A DNA stretch of 64,000 nucleotides from Pelagerythrobacter marensis (GTDB lineage Bacteria > Pseudomonadota > Alphaproteobacteria > Sphingomonadales > Sphingomonadaceae): contig NZ_CP144918.1 of NCBI RefSeq assembly GCF_036700095.1, positions 1 to 64,000 on the forward strand, in the 5' to 3' direction. The position numbers and the translations under genes were made by a program. Of the stretch, positions 7,816 through 16,848 are shown piece by piece; position 1 is the first letter of the stretch, and each line of letters opens with the position of its first letter. Under the pieces are notes generated by a model. The model searched no databases. It was not told the DNA's origin and saw only the letters and a list, made by a program, of their open reading frames with translations.

Positions 7816-9804
7816 GTGAACGACCCAGTTCTCACAGAAGCGGCAACGGTGAAGAAGAGCGCGCGGATCAAGGTCAATCCCCCGGTCTTCTACACCTCGG
7901 CCGCGCTGATTCTGGCCTTCGCGCTGTTCGGCGCGCTGTTTTCCGAGCGCGCCGGCGAAGCGTTCGACGAGATCCAGCGGATCATCGTGCTCGACTTCGG
8001 CTGGTTCTACATCGCCGTCGTGGCCGGCTTTCTGGCCTTCGTGGTGTTCCTGATGGTCAGCCGTTACGGCGACATCAAGCTGGGGCCGGACGAGTGCGAA
8101 CCCGAATACAGCTATATCTCGTGGTTCGCGATGCTGTTCAGCGCGGGGATGGGCATAGGGCTGGTGTTCTTCGGCGTGGCCGAGCCGATCCAGCACTATG
8201 CCTCCCCCCCGGTGGGCGAAGGCGGAACGGTCGACGCCGCGCGCCAGGCCATGGTGCTGACCTTCTTCCACTGGGGCTTCCACGCCTGGGGCATCTATGT
8301 CGTCGTCGGGCTGGCGCTGGCCTATTTCTCGTTCCGCCGCGGCTTGCCGCTCACGGTCCGCTCGGCGCTTTTCCCCCTTATCGGCCAGCGCATTCACGGC
8401 CCGATCGGCCACGCGGTCGACGTCTTCGCGGTGCTGGGCACGATGTTCGGGGTGGCGACGTCGCTCGGCGTCGGCGTGCTCCAGGTCAATGCCGGCTTCG
8501 CCTATCTGTTCGGGGTGCCGGTCGGGACCCCGGTGCAGCTGATCCTGATCGCGTCGATCACCGGGCTGGCCACGATCTCGGTGTTCCTCGGCCTCGACAA
8601 GGGCGTCAAGCGCCTTTCGGAAATGAACATCGTTCTGGCCGTTCTGCTGCTGCTGTTCGTTCTGGTCGCGGGTTCGACGGTCTTTCTGCTGGAAGCGCTG
8701 ATGCAGAACATCGGCGCCTACATGTCCTCTTTCGTCCAGCGCACGTTCCGCATGTACGCTTACGAGCCGAACCCCTGGCTGGGCGACTGGACGCTGTTCT
8801 ACTGGGGCTGGTGGATCGCCTGGTCGCCGTTCGTCGGCATGTTCATCGCGCGCATTTCGCGCGGGCGGACGATTCGCCAGTTCGTCGGCGGGGTGCTGCT
8901 GGTGCCGGTCCTGTTCACCTGTCTGTGGATGACGGTGTTCGGCAACACCGCGATCAACCTCGACATGAGCGGGGTGGCGCCGATCGCGCAGACGGTGTCC
9001 GACAATCTGCCGATCGCCCTGTTCGAGATGCTTCAGGAACTGCCGTTTTCGACGATCACGTCGCTCATCGCGACGCTGCTGGTCATCACGTTCTTCGTGA
9101 CCTCGGCGGATTCGGGCGCGCTGGTGATCGACATGATCACGTCGGGCGACGCCGACAATCCGCCTGTCTGGCAGCGCATCTTCTGGGCCGTCAGCGCGGG
9201 CGGGATCGCCGCCGTCCTGCTGGTTGCCGGGGGGCTGCAAGCCTTGCAGACGGCCGCCATCGCCAGCGCCCTGCCGTTCGCGGTAATCATGGTGTTCATC
9301 TGTTTCGGCCTCTTGCGCGCGTTGCAGATGGAAGACGTCGGCTCCGCCGTCGATCTGTTGCAGCCGATAGCCGCGCCGGCCGATCCCGAGCTGAGCTGGA
9401 AACAGCGGCTCGCCTCGATCACCCATTTCTTCCATCGGCACGAGATCGAGCATTTCCTCGACCAGACCGCACGCCCGGCGATCGAAGAAGTGGTCAACGA
9501 GTTGCGGCAGCGCGGGCTCGCGCCCGAACTGGTGCGGGAAGGCGACCGGCTGGAACTGACCGTGCCGCATGGCGAGCGGGGCGCCTTTCGCTACACGATC
9601 CGCAGCCGGGCGTTCCTGGCGCCGAGTTTCGTGTGGGCGGAAACCCGCAAGGCGCATGAGAAGGAGCGGCGCCACTACCGGGCGATGGCGCACAGCTCGG
9701 AAGGCGAGCATACCCACGACGTCACCGGATATACCAGCGCGCAGCTGATCCACGATCTGCTCAACCGCTACGCGCACTTCCGGCACGCCCGGCGGCTGGC
9801 GTGA
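7816..9804 (+). CDS. BCCT-family betaine/choline transporter (BetT-like)
   Basis: 662 residues with twelve predicted helices and a C-terminal cytoplasmic extension of about 150 residues. Family signatures are GMGIGLVFFGVAEPIQHY and the tryptophan-rich WTLFYWGWWIAWSPFVG segment. It would import choline or betaine driven by proton or sodium gradients, mainly for osmoprotection. The long tail resembles BetT-type regulatory extensions. The GTG at 7816 has GGAGA six bases upstream and is preferred over an upstream ATG at 7720 that would add a non-hydrophobic leader. No bet genes are adjacent. A strong hairpin follows the stop. Confidence 0.92.
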   Translation: MNDPVLTEAATVKKSARIKVNPPVFYTSAALILAFALFGALFSERAGEAFDEIQRIIVLDFGWFYIAVVAGFLAFVVFLMVSRYGDIKLGPDECEPEYSYISWFAMLFSAGMGIGLVFFGVAEPIQHYASPPVGEGGTVDAARQAMVLTFFHWGFHAWGIYVVVGLALAYFSFRRGLPLTVRSALFPLIGQRIHGPIGHAVDVFAVLGTMFGVATSLGVGVLQVNAGFAYLFGVPVGTPVQLILIASITGLATISVFLGLDKGVKRLSEMNIVLAVLLLLFVLVAGSTVFLLEALMQNIGAYMSSFVQRTFRMYAYEPNPWLGDWTLFYWGWWIAWSPFVGMFIARISRGRTIRQFVGGVLLVPVLFTCLWMTVFGNTAINLDMSGVAPIAQTVSDNLPIALFEMLQELPFSTITSLIATLLVITFFVTSADSGALVIDMITSGDADNPPVWQRIFWAVSAGGIAAVLLVAGGLQALQTAAIASALPFAVIMVFICFGLLRALQMEDVGSAVDLLQPIAAPADPELSWKQRLASITHFFHRHEIEHFLDQTARPAIEEVVNELRQRGLAPELVREGDRLELTVPHGERGAFRYTIRSRAFLAPSFVWAETRKAHEKERRHYRAMAHSSEGEHTHDVTGYTSAQLIHDLLNRYAHFRHARRLA

Positions 9805-9810
9805 CTGATG

Positions 9811-9850
9811 GGCCGGTGCCGTTTTCGGCCGGGCCGAAGCGGCACCGGCC
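9811..9850. terminator. Terminator-like hairpin after BCCT gene (repeat family copy 2)
   Basis: The two 20-base halves are almost perfect reverse complements (GGCCGGTGCCG... / ...CGGCACCGGCC). The right half carries GAAGCGGCACCGG, identical to copies near 35.3 and 48.75 kb. It starts seven bases after the BCCT stop. Confidence 0.6.
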
Positions 9851-9884
9851 TTCGAAAGAGGGCGCACCTCTCACCCCATCTCTC

Positions 9885-10025
9885 ATTCCCGCGCACGCGG
9901 GAATCCATCGGTCGGAACGACCGCACCCCGGATCCCCGCGTTCGCGGGGATGGCAAGGAGGGTGTGGTTCGAGGACGATGACCGCTTGTAATCACTGAAT
10001 TTGTCATCCCCGCGAATGCGGGGAT
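9885..10025. repeat. Three REP-like palindromes (ATTCCCGCG / ATCCCCGC type)
   Basis: Hairpins lie at 9885-9904 (ATTCCCGCG-CA-CGCGGGAAT), 9932-9951 (ATCCCCGCG-TT-CGCGGGGAT) and 10006-10025 (ATCCCCGC-GAAT-GCGGGGAT). They fill the 295-bp space between the convergent BCCT and lipoprotein genes. I see no gene in this space. They look like dispersed extragenic palindromes with possible terminator, nuclease-barrier or nucleoid roles. Confidence 0.7.
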
Positions 10026-10098
10026 CCATGGCCCGGCCTGCCCACCGGCTCAACGGCAAAAATCGCGTCAAAACGCCGGACTGTCGGCCGATCCCGTC

Positions 10099-10455
10099 CT
10101 ATTCCTGCCCGTCGCTCGTCCCACCCTCATCGGCGGCGGGCGGATCGGGTTCGTCCGGTTCGTCGTCAGTCCGGGCCGCGGCGGCGCCGTCCTGCGGGGC
10201 ATCGTCGTCCGGCCCGTCCGCAGCCGTTTCGCCGTCGCTGGCGCCGCCATTGCCCTCCGCGCTCTCGGGATCGTCTTGCAGGGGCGGGGATTGCGAGCGG
10301 ACCGTGTCCAGCGGCAGCATCGCGTCGCTGATCGTTCCGCCGAGCACTTCGCCTTCGGCCCCGTCGGAGGCGGCGCCATCGTCCGCTCCGCTATCGCACG
10401 CCGCAAGCGCAAGCGCGAATGCGAGCGCGGCGGCCGTCGCCATCTTGTGCATCAT
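10099..10455 (-). CDS. Small acidic lipoprotein, coupled to lipB
   Basis: 118 residues. There is a signal peptide with lipobox LAAC (Cys near residue 20), followed by a low-complexity, strongly acidic tail rich in Asp, Glu, Gly and Ala. No domain is recognised. The ATG at 10455 overlaps the lipB stop (ATGA), which argues for real translation. Low complexity means it could be a fast-evolving envelope protein. Function unknown. Confidence 0.6.
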   Translation of the reverse strand: MMHKMATAAALAFALALAACDSGADDGAASDGAEGEVLGGTISDAMLPLDTVRSQSPPLQDDPESAEGNGGASDGETAADGPDDDAPQDGAAAARTDDEPDEPDPPAADEGGTSDGQE

Positions 10456-11123
10456 CGTTTCACTCCACAGGCGCGCGCCAGCCCGTCCAGGAACCCCGGC
10501 GCGCGCGCTTCCAATGCCCTGTCCCATTCGTCGGGCGCAACCGCGATCCCGAGCCGTTCGAGGCTGGTGACCCCGTATTCGGCGATCCCGCAAGGGACGA
10601 TCCCGGCGAAATGCGACAGGTCGGGGGCCAGGTTCACCGCGAACCCGTGCATCGTGACCCAGCGCCTCACGCGCACGCCGATCGCCCCGATCTTCGCTTC
10701 CGATCCGTCGATATCGCGCGTCCAGATCCCGATCCGCCCTTCGGCCCGCCAGGATTCGACGCCGAAATCGGCCAGCGTGTCGATCACCCATCCTTCGATC
10801 GCATGGACGAAACAGCGCACGTCCTTGCCCCGCCGGTTGAGGTCGAGCAGGACATACCCGATTCGCTGCCCCGGCCCGTGGTAGGTGTAGCGCCCCCCGC
10901 GCCCGGCCTCGACCACTTCGAAGCGCGGGTCGAGCATTTCGGCCGGTGCGGCGCTGGTCCCCGCAGTATAGACCGGCGGGTGTTCGAGCGACCAGACCAG
11001 TTCGCGCGCTTCGCCCGCGGCGATGGCGCGGTTGCGCGCTTCCATCTGCGTCAGCGCCTCGCGATAGGGCACTTGCCCGCTTTCGCGCCGCCATTCGATA
11101 TCGATCGGAATATTGCCGGACAT
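10452..11123 (-). CDS. lipB: Lipoyl(octanoyl) transferase
   Basis: Transfers octanoate from acyl-ACP to the lipoyl domains of 2-oxoacid dehydrogenases, the first step of lipoate assembly; LipA then adds sulfur. The protein has 223 residues. Conserved motifs are [12 protein letters not shown] (about 75-86), KIGAIG with the catalytic lysine (about 143) and the catalytic cysteine in GIVPCGI (about 175). ATG 11123 gives the normal length. It is divergent from the gene at 11191 and overlaps the acidic lipoprotein gene downstream. Confidence 0.95.
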   Translation of the reverse strand: MSGNIPIDIEWRRESGQVPYREALTQMEARNRAIAAGEARELVWSLEHPPVYTAGTSAAPAEMLDPRFEVVEAGRGGRYTYHGPGQRIGYVLLDLNRRGKDVRCFVHAIEGWVIDTLADFGVESWRAEGRIGIWTRDIDGSEAKIGAIGVRVRRWVTMHGFAVNLAPDLSHFAGIVPCGIAEYGVTSLERLGIAVAPDEWDRALEARAPGFLDGLARACGVKR

Positions 11124-11190
11124 TGCCGATTGCGTGGCGTGCCTTGCAGGGCTTATCAAGGGGGAAGGCAACAGCACGAGGGGGTTCACG

Positions 11191-12006
11191 ATGAAATTCG
11201 ATATGGGACGCGCCTGGAGCGAGACCACGGCAATGCTCGGCGCGAACAAGGAACTGCTTGCGGTGATTGCGGGCATCTTCATCTTTCTGCCCAATCTGGC
11301 GCTGGCCATGCTGGTGCCCGAAATGATGCAGGGGCCGGCCGAGGTCGACCCGGAAAACCCGATGGCCACGATGCAGGCCTTCTATGCCGAAAACGGGATC
11401 TGGTTCTTCCTTCTGGCGATCGTGCAGGCCATCGGCACGCTTTCGCTGCTCGCCCTGCTGCACGACCGGCGCCCGACCGTGGGCGAGGCGATTCGCACCG
11501 GGCTGGTGACGCTGCTGCCCTATATCGCGGCCCAGCTGATCATCATGCTCGGCGTGGCGATCGTGCTCGGCGTGCCGGTCGGCATTGCGACCGGGGCCGG
11601 CGGAGCGGCGGCGGGCGTGGTCGTGGGCCTGATCGCCGCGATCGTGCTGATCTACATCATGGTGAAGGTTTCGCTCGTTTCGCCGGAAATGGTTCTCGGC
11701 GGGACGCTCAATCCCCTTACCGCGATCGCCAATTCGTGGCGGCTGACGAAAGGCAACAGCCTCCGCCTGTTCGCATTCTATCTGCTGCTGCTGATCGGGG
11801 TGGGCGTGGTTGCCATCGTGATCGCCATGATTTCCGGCCTGTTCGTCGCCATGCTGGGCCAGAACGCGGCGGGCCTGCTGGTCGGCGGGGCGCTGAACGG
11901 CGTGCTGGCCGCGATCTGGAGCGTGCTGATCGTGTGCGTCGTCGCCGCGGTCTACAGGCAGCTTTCGGGGCCTTCGACCGAGGCGGTCAGCGAGACTTTC
12001 GAATAA
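11191..12006 (+). CDS. Polytopic membrane protein, GPDP-membrane-domain/DUF4013-like
   Basis: 271 residues with six or so hydrophobic segments, including a Gly/Ala-rich pair ([35 protein letters not shown]). The pattern [15 protein letters not shown]...[16 protein letters not shown] resembles the membrane domain found in glycerophosphodiester phosphodiesterase-associated proteins and BPSS1780-like proteins. No catalytic residues are seen, so a scaffold or regulatory role is possible. The ATG at 11191 follows a GGGGGT stretch. Confidence 0.65.
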   Translation: MKFDMGRAWSETTAMLGANKELLAVIAGIFIFLPNLALAMLVPEMMQGPAEVDPENPMATMQAFYAENGIWFFLLAIVQAIGTLSLLALLHDRRPTVGEAIRTGLVTLLPYIAAQLIIMLGVAIVLGVPVGIATGAGGAAAGVVVGLIAAIVLIYIMVKVSLVSPEMVLGGTLNPLTAIANSWRLTKGNSLRLFAFYLLLLIGVGVVAIVIAMISGLFVAMLGQNAAGLLVGGALNGVLAAIWSVLIVCVVAAVYRQLSGPSTEAVSETFE

Positions 12007-12049
12007 GGGGCCTGGCCCCGGCGGGGGCGGCCGGGTCCGGGCACCCGGA

Positions 12050-12685
12050 TCAGGCCGCCTCGTCCTTCCAGCCCCAGAAAAGCTGGCACGGCAGGACGTT
12101 CCACAGTTCGAAGCCCTGCTCGATACGGGCAAAGTGCTTCGCCATGTAATCGCGCGCCCTGGCGCTGAACTGGTAGACGAGGAACGCCCCGCCCGGCCGC
12201 AGGACGTCGTGCGTCGCCTGCGCTATGGCCGGCCCGACCCCCTCGGGCAGGGTCGAGAAGGGCAGGCCCGACAGGACGTAATCGGCTTCCTCGTATCCGA
12301 TCGCGCGGACGATGTCCTGCACGTCGGCCGCCGATCCGTGGACGGCGACGAAGCGCCCGTCGGTGATCGTGCGCTTGAGATAGTCGATATAGAGCGGGTT
12401 GGTGTCGATCACGAGCAGCTTGCCGTCGCGCGGCAGCCGTTCGAGCACCGGGCGGCAGAATGTGCCGACGCCGGGGCCGTATTCGACGAACAGCTTGCAC
12501 TCTTCCCATTTCACGGGCTCGAGCATCTTGCGGATCGTGAAGCGCGAAGACGGGATGATCGAGCCGACCATCCTGGGATGTTCCACGAAGCCCCGGAAAA
12601 ACACGCCCCACTGGCCGAGCAGCCGGCTCATGCGATCGCGGAGCCGGGTGCGCGGCGAAACCGCCAGATCGTTATAATTGGACAA
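12050..12685 (-). CDS. Class I SAM-dependent methyltransferase (phospholipid N-methyltransferase-like)
   Basis: About 211 residues. A SAM-binding glycine motif (VEYGPGVGTF) is followed by an acidic residue at the end of strand 2 (LLVIDTNP). The motif order resembles the small PmtA/rRNA-dimethylase-like enzymes that methylate phosphatidylethanolamine, and the FFRGFVEHPRMVGSI leader is typical of that group. The substrate is not provable from sequence. Start choice: TTG at 12685 has GAGG about nine bases upstream. An ATG at 12631 would remove 18 residues, and one at 12769 adds a non-conserved leader. Confidence 0.75.
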   Translation of the reverse strand: MSNYNDLAVSPRTRLRDRMSRLLGQWGVFFRGFVEHPRMVGSIIPSSRFTIRKMLEPVKWEECKLFVEYGPGVGTFCRPVLERLPRDGKLLVIDTNPLYIDYLKRTITDGRFVAVHGSAADVQDIVRAIGYEEADYVLSGLPFSTLPEGVGPAIAQATHDVLRPGGAFLVYQFSARARDYMAKHFARIEQGFELWNVLPCQLFWGWKDEAA

Positions 12686-12796
12686 GAAAAATGCCTCGCT
12701 CGATTGCGTTGGTGCCAAAGCTGCCGCAATCGCGCGCCGTTTGCAAATCGGCGGGCATATTGCAAGCATCGCGCGCCCGGCCTAGCGCGATGTGCG

Positions 12797-14221
12797 ATGA
12801 ACGACCGCGAGTCCGCTCCCGAACCGCAGATCCTGCAGCCCTCCCCCCCGCTCGGCATTTCGCGCGGGCGCATGGCGCTGCTGTTCCTGGTCATGCTGGT
12901 CACCGCCGCCGGCAACACCGCGATGCAGTCGGTCATGCCCTCGGTCGGCACGGCGCTGGGGGTGGCGGACGTCTGGATCTCGATCGCCTATACGTGGTCT
13001 GCGCTACTTTGGGTAATTTTCGCCCCCATATGGGCTCGCCGCTCCGACCGACGCGGGCGCAAGGCGATGATGGCGATCGGTTTGACCGGTTTCATCGCCT
13101 CGTTCGCGCTCTGCGGCCTGGTGCTGATGTTCGGGCTGGCCGCCGCGATCCCGGCCGCGGCCACGCTGATCCTCTTCGCCGCGGCGCGCAGCCTCTACGG
13201 CGGGTTCGGCTCGGCCGCGCCGCCGGCGGTGCAGGCATATGTAGCCAGCCGCACGCCGCGTACCGAGCGGACCAAGGCGATGGCGCTGATCGCGTCCAGC
13301 TTCGGGCTCGGCACGGTGATCGGCCCGGCGCTGGCGCCGCTGCTGATCTTCCCCGCCACCGGCCTGGTCGGGCCGTTCTTCGCCTTTGCCGCGGTCGGCG
13401 TTGCCGTGCTGGTGGCGCTGCGACTGCGGCTGCCCAACGATGCGCCCAGCTTCGCCGCGCGCGGCAATGTCGTCGCCGTCCCTTTCAGCGCCAATTCGAA
13501 CCCCGCGGTGGGACGGGGGGACGAAGACGAGGATGAGGACGAGCGCGACGGAATCGGCGGAGGAGAGGCCGGCGGCGAAAGCGGGGGCGAAGCGATCGAA
13601 GCGGCTGCGATCCCCGACCTTTCGTGGCGCGACCGCCGGCTGCGCCCGTGGGTGATCGCCGGCCTTCTGGGCGGTCATGCGCAGGCCGCGACGCTCGGCA
13701 TCATCGGGTTTTTCATCCTCGACCGCCTGGGCCTGCGGGACGACCCCGCCGCCGGCACCGGGCCGATCGGCCTGATCCTGATGTGCGGCGCGATCGCGAC
13801 CCTGCTGGCGCAGTGGGGCCTGATCCCGATGCTCAAGCTCGGCCCGCGTGCCTCGACCCTGTGGGGCATGGCCCTGGCCATCATCGGCGTCCTGGGCTTC
13901 TCGGTGGCGCAGGACCTGCACGCGATCGCGCTCGGTTTCGCGGTCGCTTCGCTCGGCTTCGGTCTCTACCGGCCCGGCTTCACCGCCGGGGCCTCGCTCG
14001 CCGTGACGCGGCAGGAACAAGGCCAGATCGGCGGCATCGTGGCCTCGATCAACGGGGCGGCCTATGTCGTCGCCCCTGCGGCCGGCGTATGGCTCTATGG
14101 CCATCACCAGTGGATCGGCTTCGCCGCCATCTGCCTGCTTTGCGCGGCCGTGTTCGTGCTCGGCTACCGCTCGCTCGATGCCGATGCGGTTCTCGAAGGC
14201 CGCGCGACGGACGACAGCTAG
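12797..14221 (+). CDS. MFS transporter
   Basis: 474 residues with twelve predicted helices. The first cytoplasmic loop carries the MFS motif ARRSDRRGRK. The central loop between helices 6 and 7 contains an unusual run of Asp/Glu followed by Gly/Glu (about 233-260). The overall pattern is that of drug- or metabolite-exporting MFS proteins; the substrate is unknown. The ATG at 12797 gives a short cytosolic N-terminus before helix 1. The stop shares bases with the convergent arsC stop. Confidence 0.85.
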   Translation: MNDRESAPEPQILQPSPPLGISRGRMALLFLVMLVTAAGNTAMQSVMPSVGTALGVADVWISIAYTWSALLWVIFAPIWARRSDRRGRKAMMAIGLTGFIASFALCGLVLMFGLAAAIPAAATLILFAAARSLYGGFGSAAPPAVQAYVASRTPRTERTKAMALIASSFGLGTVIGPALAPLLIFPATGLVGPFFAFAAVGVAVLVALRLRLPNDAPSFAARGNVVAVPFSANSNPAVGRGDEDEDEDERDGIGGGEAGGESGGEAIEAAAIPDLSWRDRRLRPWVIAGLLGGHAQAATLGIIGFFILDRLGLRDDPAAGTGPIGLILMCGAIATLLAQWGLIPMLKLGPRASTLWGMALAIIGVLGFSVAQDLHAIALGFAVASLGFGLYRPGFTAGASLAVTRQEQGQIGGIVASINGAAYVVAPAAGVWLYGHHQWIGFAAICLLCAAVFVLGYRSLDADAVLEGRATDDS

Positions 14222-14562
14222 AGGATTTCCTCGACCTTCTCCTTCGGACGGCACAGGCGCACGCCCTTTTCGGTTTCGACCAGGGGCCGCTCGATCAATC
14301 GCGGATCGTCGGCCATGGCGTCGAGCACTTCATCGTCCGCTGCATCGGTGAGCCCGCGCTCCGCCGCGTCGGTGCCGCGCAGGCGCAATCCCTCACGCGG
14401 CGACAGGCCTGCATCGCGATAGAGCTGGGCCAGCTTGTCACGAGCGGGCGGGTTCTTGAGATATTCGACCACCGTGAGATCGACGTCGTCGCGCGCCTCC
14501 AGAATGGCCAGCGTATTGCGCGACGTGCCGCATTTCGGGTTGTGCCAGATGGTCGCCTTCAT
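14218..14562 (-). CDS. arsC: Arsenate reductase, ArsC (glutaredoxin-dependent) family
   Basis: 114 residues, the normal size for ArsC. It reduces arsenate to arsenite using glutathione/glutaredoxin. The catalytic cysteine lies in HNPKCGTSRNTL (about residue 11), with downstream arginines and the RPLVETEKG segment. AGGAGA five bases upstream supports the ATG at 14562. No arsB, acr3 or arsR is adjacent, so a housekeeping or YffB/Spx-type role cannot be excluded. Its TAG stop overlaps the convergent MFS stop through a shared CTAG. Confidence 0.88.
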   Translation of the reverse strand: MKATIWHNPKCGTSRNTLAILEARDDVDLTVVEYLKNPPARDKLAQLYRDAGLSPREGLRLRGTDAAERGLTDAADDEVLDAMADDPRLIERPLVETEKGVRLCRPKEKVEEIL

Positions 14563-14731
14563 CGTCGTTCTCCTGAAATCCGCAGTATTCCGAGGCCCTA
14601 GCGCCATCGCTCGTGACGGAAAAGCCACAGGGACGCCTTTTTGTCATGAACGCATAACATCCTTGTTGCGATTGAGAGTGTGTTGCAATAGCAGCGCCGC
14701 GCATTCGCATTTCGCGCTACAGGGAAACGAC

Positions 14732-16825
14732 ATGAAACTTTACGCATTCCGCACCGCGCTGCTCGCGGGGACAGTCGGCATGGCCGCGCCCGTTTTGGCC
14801 TCGGACGGCGCATCGGAGGCCCCGCCGGAGGGCCGCGACTACCTGCCGCGAGAGATCGTGGTGACGGGCACGGCAGAGGGCTATCGCCTGGAAGACGGGT
14901 CGACCGCGACCAAGACCCCGACCCCGCTGATCGATGTGCCGCAGGGCGTCAGCTTCCTGACGGCCGATCAGCTGGAAGACCAGTCGATCCGCCAGTTGAA
15001 CGAAGCCCTGCGCTACGTTCCCGGCGTCAGCCTGGAAACCGGCGAAGGGCACCGGGACGAGATATTCATCCGCGGCCAGGAAACCACGGCCGACTTCTAT
15101 CTCGACGGTCTGCGCGACGATGCGCAGTATTATCGCTCGCTCTACAACATCGAACGGGTGGAAGTGCTCAAGGGCGCCAATGCCCTGATCTTCGGTCGCG
15201 GGGCCGGCGGCGGCGCGGTCAACCGGGTCAGCAAGACCGCGCGCACCGACGAAGGGTTCCTGAACGGACAGGCTTCGGTCGACACGTTCGGCGCATTCGC
15301 CCTGCTGGCGGACCTCAACCAGCCGCTCGCCGAAGATGTCGCCTTGCGCATCAACGGCACTTACGAGGAATTCGACAGCCACCGCGACTTCTACGAAGGG
15401 CGTTTCGTGGGCATCTCGCCCACGCTGACGGCGCAGCTCGGCGCGCAGACCCGGCTTACCGCGACCTACAGCTACGACGACGACCGGCGCGTCACCGATC
15501 GCGGCGTTCCTTCCTTCATGAACGAGCCGCTGCGCGGGTACGACAAGACGTTCTTCGGCGATCCGGACTTCAACCGAGCGCGGGCCAAGGTCCACATCGC
15601 GCGCATGCGCCTGGATCACAGTTTCACGGCCGGCCTCAGCGCCAATGCCAGCGTGCAATATGCCGATTACGACAAGATCTACGCCAATATCGTGCCTTCC
15701 GGCACCGACGGGCAGAACGTCACGCTGGGGGGATATCAGGACGCGACCGCGCGCGAGAACGTGATCGGGCAGGCCAACCTGGTCTGGCAGACTGGCGGCG
15801 GCGGGTTCGGCTCGACGCTGCTTGTCGGCGTGGAGGCTGCGCGCCAGGACACCTCGAACGCGCGTCGGACGGTCGATTTCGTTACCACCAACCAGACCCC
15901 GCTGGCCCGGCGGATCGAGGTTCCCGCATTCACTCTGGCCCCGACCAGCCGCTCGCGCGACAGCCAGCTCGAAACGCTGTCCGCCTATCTGCAGGAACAG
16001 CTGCGGATCGGCGAGCATCTCGAGATCGTCGCCGGCCTGCGCTGGGACCGGTTCGACCTGGAAACCCTCGACCTGATCGGCGGCACGCCGGGCGGCAGAG
16101 TGGACGAGAAAGTCAGCCCCCGCCTCGGCCTGATCGTCAAGCCGACCACGGGCCTCTCCCTCTATGCCAGCTATGCCGAAAGCTTCCTGCCGCAGGCCGG
16201 CGACCAGTTCCTGATCCTCAGCCCCGGCAACAGCGAGTTCGAGCCGGAGAAGTTCACCAACTACGAAATCGGCCTGAAGTGGTCGCCGGTGGAGGACCTG
16301 CTCGTCACCGCAGCCGCATTCCGCCTCGACCGGACGAACACCCGCGCGCCCGACCCCGATCAGCCGGGCCTGGTCGTGCTGGCGGGCGAAAGCAGAGTCG
16401 AAGGGTTCGAAATCGGGGCGGCCGGTTCGGTCACCGACTTCTGGCAAGCGAACATCGGCTATACCTATCTCGACGGCGAACTGCTCACGACCTCGACCTT
16501 CGGGACCGCCGGCGCTCGTTTGCAGCAGCTTCCGCGCCACCAGATCGCGGCATGGAACCGCTTCGATCTCGACGATCGGATCGGCGTGGGGCTCGGCGTG
16601 GTCCACCAGTCGCAGCAGTATGCCAGCTTTTCGAACACCGTCGTGCTGCCCGCATACTGGCGGGTGGACGCCGCGGCCTACTTCACCGTCAGCGAGGACG
16701 TCTCCCTGCAGCTCAATATCGAGAACCTGTTCGACGAGACATATTACCCCAGCGCGCACGGCAACAACAACATCCAGCCGGCCGAACCGTTCAGCGCCCG
16801 GATCGGCGTGCGGTTCGCGTTCTAA
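14732..16825 (+). CDS. TonB-dependent siderophore receptor
   Basis: Outer-membrane receptor of 697 residues with a signal peptide ending near LAS (residue 23). The TonB box region is REIVVTGTAEGY. The plug domain (about 60-170) contains IDVPQGVSFLTADQ, RYVPGVSLETGEGHRDEIFIRGQ and RVEVLKGANALIFGRG. A 22-strand barrel ends in the C-terminal phenylalanine FAF. The plug motifs match the FhuA/FiuA-like siderophore group. It would take up a ferric siderophore with TonB energy. The upstream 170 bp lacks a convincing Fur box. It converges on the [2Fe-2S] gene. Confidence 0.92.
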   Translation: MKLYAFRTALLAGTVGMAAPVLASDGASEAPPEGRDYLPREIVVTGTAEGYRLEDGSTATKTPTPLIDVPQGVSFLTADQLEDQSIRQLNEALRYVPGVSLETGEGHRDEIFIRGQETTADFYLDGLRDDAQYYRSLYNIERVEVLKGANALIFGRGAGGGAVNRVSKTARTDEGFLNGQASVDTFGAFALLADLNQPLAEDVALRINGTYEEFDSHRDFYEGRFVGISPTLTAQLGAQTRLTATYSYDDDRRVTDRGVPSFMNEPLRGYDKTFFGDPDFNRARAKVHIARMRLDHSFTAGLSANASVQYADYDKIYANIVPSGTDGQNVTLGGYQDATARENVIGQANLVWQTGGGGFGSTLLVGVEAARQDTSNARRTVDFVTTNQTPLARRIEVPAFTLAPTSRSRDSQLETLSAYLQEQLRIGEHLEIVAGLRWDRFDLETLDLIGGTPGGRVDEKVSPRLGLIVKPTTGLSLYASYAESFLPQAGDQFLILSPGNSEFEPEKFTNYEIGLKWSPVEDLLVTAAAFRLDRTNTRAPDPDQPGLVVLAGESRVEGFEIGAAGSVTDFWQANIGYTYLDGELLTTSTFGTAGARLQQLPRHQIAAWNRFDLDDRIGVGLGVVHQSQQYASFSNTVVLPAYWRVDAAAYFTVSEDVSLQLNIENLFDETYYPSAHGNNNIQPAEPFSARIGVRFAF

Positions 16826-16848
16826 GGGGCCTGGCGGGTCGGCGGCGC

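Noticed and set aside
7687-9867. 726-residue minus-strand frame opposite the BCCT gene
   Set aside because: It is rich in His/Arg/Asp/Gln with no domain. The opposite strand encodes a textbook BCCT protein.
9885-10025. CRISPR-like spacing of the three palindromes
   Set aside because: The units differ in sequence and spacing and there are no cas genes; REP-like hairpins explain them.
14640-14731. Possible Fur box upstream of the siderophore receptor
   Set aside because: ATTGAGAGTGTGTTGCAAT has only outer symmetry and does not match a recognisable Fur or RirA consensus well enough to call.
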